The translations under genes and the position numbers were made by a program. The notes beneath the pieces were generated by a model. It made no database searches. It was not told the DNA's origin and saw nothing but the letters and a program-made list of their open reading frames with translations. From Gallionellaceae bacterium UBA5126 (GTDB lineage: Bacteria; Pseudomonadota; Gammaproteobacteria; Burkholderiales; Gallionellaceae), in assembly GCA_002414205.1 (NCBI GenBank), contig DHYQ01000011.1, forward strand, positions 3,987 to 10,469: 6,483 bases of DNA, written 5' to 3'. Within the stretch, counting starts at the first letter, position 1. Each line of letters begins with the position of its first letter. Shown one piece after another: positions 4,564 to 6,483 of the stretch.

Positions 4564-6447
4564 TTAACCGCGCATTTCCAACATCAATTGGTTAATGCGT
4601 TTCACGAAGCTGGCGGGGTCATCCAGTTGTCCGCCTTCGGCCAGCAGGGCTTGGTCGAAGAGGACGGCGGCCCAGTTGTCGAAGTGGGTTTCTTCGGTTT
4701 TCAGGCGTTGTACCACGGGGTGATCGGGGTTGATTTCCAGAATGGGCACGCTGGCGGGGGCTTTTTGACCGGCGGCTTTCAGCATCCGCGCCATGTTGCC
4801 GCTGATGTCGTGCTCGTCGGCCACCAGGCAGGCGGGGGAGTCGGTCAGGCGGTGGGTGATGCGCACGTCCTTGATGCGCTCGCCCAGGCTGGTCTTGATT
4901 TTGTCCAGCAAGTCCTTGTAGTCGTCGGCTTGTTTGGCTTGGGCTTCTTTTTCCGCTTCATCTTCCAGTTTGCCCAAGTCCAGGCCGCCCTTGGCGACGG
5001 AGACCAGTTTTTTGTCGCCAAAGGTGCTGACGGAGTTGACCACCCATTCATCCACGCGGGCGGACAGCAGCAGCACTTCGATGCCTTTTTTGCGGAACAC
5101 TTCCAGGTGTGGGCTGTTCTTGGCGGCGTTGAAGCTGTCGGCGGTGATGTAGTAGATGTCTTCCTGGCCGTCCTTCATGCGGGCGATGTAGTCGGCCAGC
5201 GACACGGTTTCGGCCTCGGTGTCGGCGTGGGTGGAGGCGAAGCGCAGCAGCCCGGCGATTTTTTCCTGATTGCTGAAGTCTTCGCCGGTGCCTTCTTTCA
5301 GTACCGCGCCGAATTCGCCCCAGAACTGGGCGTATTTGTCGGGGTCATTTTTGGCCAGGTCTTCCAAGAGGCCCAGCACCTTGTTGGTACAGCCTTTGCG
5401 AATGGCTTCGATGTCCTTGGATTCCTGCAAAATCTCGCGTGACACGTTCAGCGGCAAATCGGCGGAATCCACCACCCCGCGCACGAAGCGCAAATACATG
5501 GGCAGCAGTTGCTCGGCGTCGTCCATGATGAACACGCGGCGCACGTACAGCTTCACGCCGTGGCGGGCGTTGCGATCCCACATATCGAACGGCGCTTTGG
5601 CAGGCAGGTACAGCAACTGGGTGTATTCCTGACGGCCTTCCACGCGGGCATGGCTCCAGGCCAGCGGGTCTTGGTAGTCGTGGCCGACGTGCTGGTAGAA
5701 GGATTTGTATTCGTCTTCGCTGATGTCGTTTTTGCTGCGCGCCCACAAGGCGGACGCCTGATTGACGGTTTCTTCTTCGTCGGTGATGACTTCCGCGCCG
5801 TCTTTCCATTCTTCCTTCAACATCACAATCGGTTGCACGATGTGGTCGGAATACTTGCGGATGATGCTGCGCAGCTTGAAGCCCGCCAGCAAATCGTCCT
5901 GATCGGCGCGCAGGTGCAGGGTGATTTCCGTGCCGCGTTGGGCTTTTTCCACCATTTCGATGCTGAATTCACCGCCGCCGTCAGATTCCCAGCGCACGCC
6001 TTGATCGGTTTTTTCGCCAGCGCGGCGTGTCACCACGGTCACTTTGTCGGCGACGATAAAGGCGGAGTAGAAGCCCACGCCGAATTGGCCGATCAAATTG
6101 GCGTCCTTTTGCTGGTCGCCAGACAGTTTGCTGAAAAATTCGCGGGTGCCGGATTTGGCAATCGTGCCCAGGTTGTTAATCACCTCGTCGCGGTTCATGC
6201 CGATGCCGTTGTCGGCAATGGTCAAGGTGCGGGCGGTCTTGTCGTAGCCGATGCGAATCTGCAAATCGGAGTCGTTTTCAAACAGCGCGTCGTTGTGCAG
6301 GGCTTCAAAACGCAGCTTGTCGCAGGCGTCGGAAGCATTGGAAACCAGCTCGCGCAAAAAAATCTCGCGGTTGGAATACAGCGAGTGAATCATCAGGTGC
6401 AGCAGTTGTTTGACTTCGGTTTGAAAACCCAGGGTTTCAGCGCTCAT
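4564..6447 (-). CDS. htpG: Molecular chaperone HtpG (bacterial Hsp90)
   Basis: This is a full-length 627-aa protein, close to the 624 aa of E. coli HtpG. HtpG is a cytosolic, dimeric, ATP-driven chaperone that remodels client proteins together with DnaK. The GHKL ATPase domain (about 1-215) shows [17 protein letters not shown] with catalytic Glu33 and Mg-binding Asn37, DNGIGM (79-84), and the lid and glycine-rich segment [12 protein letters not shown] (119-130). The middle domain (about 230-495) includes SREILQ with Arg337, equivalent to the Arg that contacts the ATP gamma-phosphate. The C-terminal dimerisation domain ends NQLMLEMRG and, as in bacteria generally, lacks the eukaryotic MEEVD tail. 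In E. coli the gene is sigma32-controlled, but any such promoter here would lie beyond the right edge. The gene ends at its own terminator and appears monocistronic at its 3' side. Confidence 0.98.
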   Translation of the reverse strand: MSAETLGFQTEVKQLLHLMIHSLYSNREIFLRELVSNASDACDKLRFEALHNDALFENDSDLQIRIGYDKTARTLTIADNGIGMNRDEVINNLGTIAKSGTREFFSKLSGDQQKDANLIGQFGVGFYSAFIVADKVTVVTRRAGEKTDQGVRWESDGGGEFSIEMVEKAQRGTEITLHLRADQDDLLAGFKLRSIIRKYSDHIVQPIVMLKEEWKDGAEVITDEEETVNQASALWARSKNDISEDEYKSFYQHVGHDYQDPLAWSHARVEGRQEYTQLLYLPAKAPFDMWDRNARHGVKLYVRRVFIMDDAEQLLPMYLRFVRGVVDSADLPLNVSREILQESKDIEAIRKGCTNKVLGLLEDLAKNDPDKYAQFWGEFGAVLKEGTGEDFSNQEKIAGLLRFASTHADTEAETVSLADYIARMKDGQEDIYYITADSFNAAKNSPHLEVFRKKGIEVLLLSARVDEWVVNSVSTFGDKKLVSVAKGGLDLGKLEDEAEKEAQAKQADDYKDLLDKIKTSLGERIKDVRITHRLTDSPACLVADEHDISGNMARMLKAAGQKAPASVPILEINPDHPVVQRLKTEETHFDNWAAVLFDQALLAEGGQLDDPASFVKRINQLMLEMRG

Positions 6448-6452
6448 CGTTA

Positions 6453-6458
6453 TCCTCT
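6453..6458 (-). promoter_or_regulatory. Ribosome binding site of htpG
   Basis: On the minus strand AGAGGA lies 5 nt before the ATG at 6447, supporting the start [10 protein letters not shown], which matches the usual HtpG N-terminus. The remaining bases to the window edge show no recognisable promoter. Confidence 0.8.
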
Positions 6459-6483
6459 TTGGAAATGGTTAAACAATGCGCTG

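Noticed and set aside
4501..5442. 313-codon open frame on the plus strand opposite htpG
   Set aside because: It is rich in Gly, Val, Phe and Gln with no recognisable domain, and lies antisense to the well-conserved HtpG C-terminal half, whose codon bias keeps this frame open.
1..6483. CRISPR array, tRNA/rRNA genes or phage genes
   Set aside because: No regularly spaced direct repeats, cloverleaf-type sequence or phage structural motifs were seen on either strand.

Overview
The window looks like an ordinary chromosomal segment of a beta- or gammaproteobacterium of moderately high GC. This rests on three things: a CysM tail ending in the proteobacterial motif DRGDRYLSTGVF, a full-length HtpG close to the E. 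coli one, and a gammaproteobacterial-style RAYT with GTAG-type REP hairpins. I cannot name the genus. No phage, CRISPR, tRNA or rRNA gene is visible.

Layout from left to right. Positions 1-45 (+) are the last 14 codons of cysM, cut by the window edge. A stem-loop follows, then two inverted copies of a REP-like hairpin (95-189). Together they fill the convergent gap with an unrecognised 207-aa protein gene on the minus strand (207-830). A 266-bp divergent gap separates that gene from a stand-alone CZB zinc-binding protein (1097-1552, +). The CZB gene meets a VOC/glyoxalase-fold gene (1570-1941, -) tail to tail, with 17 bp between them. On the minus strand there follow a secreted RNase T2 (1973-2971), an HD-superfamily phosphohydrolase (3162-3779) and a RAYT transposase (3835-4365) bracketed by two inverted GTAG-REP hairpins. 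A strong intrinsic terminator (4474-4503) then closes htpG (4564-6447, -), whose start and ribosome binding site are just inside the right edge.

From VOC to htpG all genes lie on the minus strand. htpG is cut off by its own terminator. RNase T2 and the VOC gene are 31 bp apart and may be cotranscribed. The REP/RAYT unit ends 20 bp upstream of the HD gene start, so any HD transcript starting upstream carries a REP hairpin in its leader. I see no shared pathway among the genes; they read as independent housekeeping and accessory functions.

The most notable structure is in the repeats. There is a complete RAYT/REP unit (REPtron-like), and a second, unrelated REP-like pair near the left edge whose two copies differ by compensatory stem changes. 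I did not find a convincing new multi-gene system.
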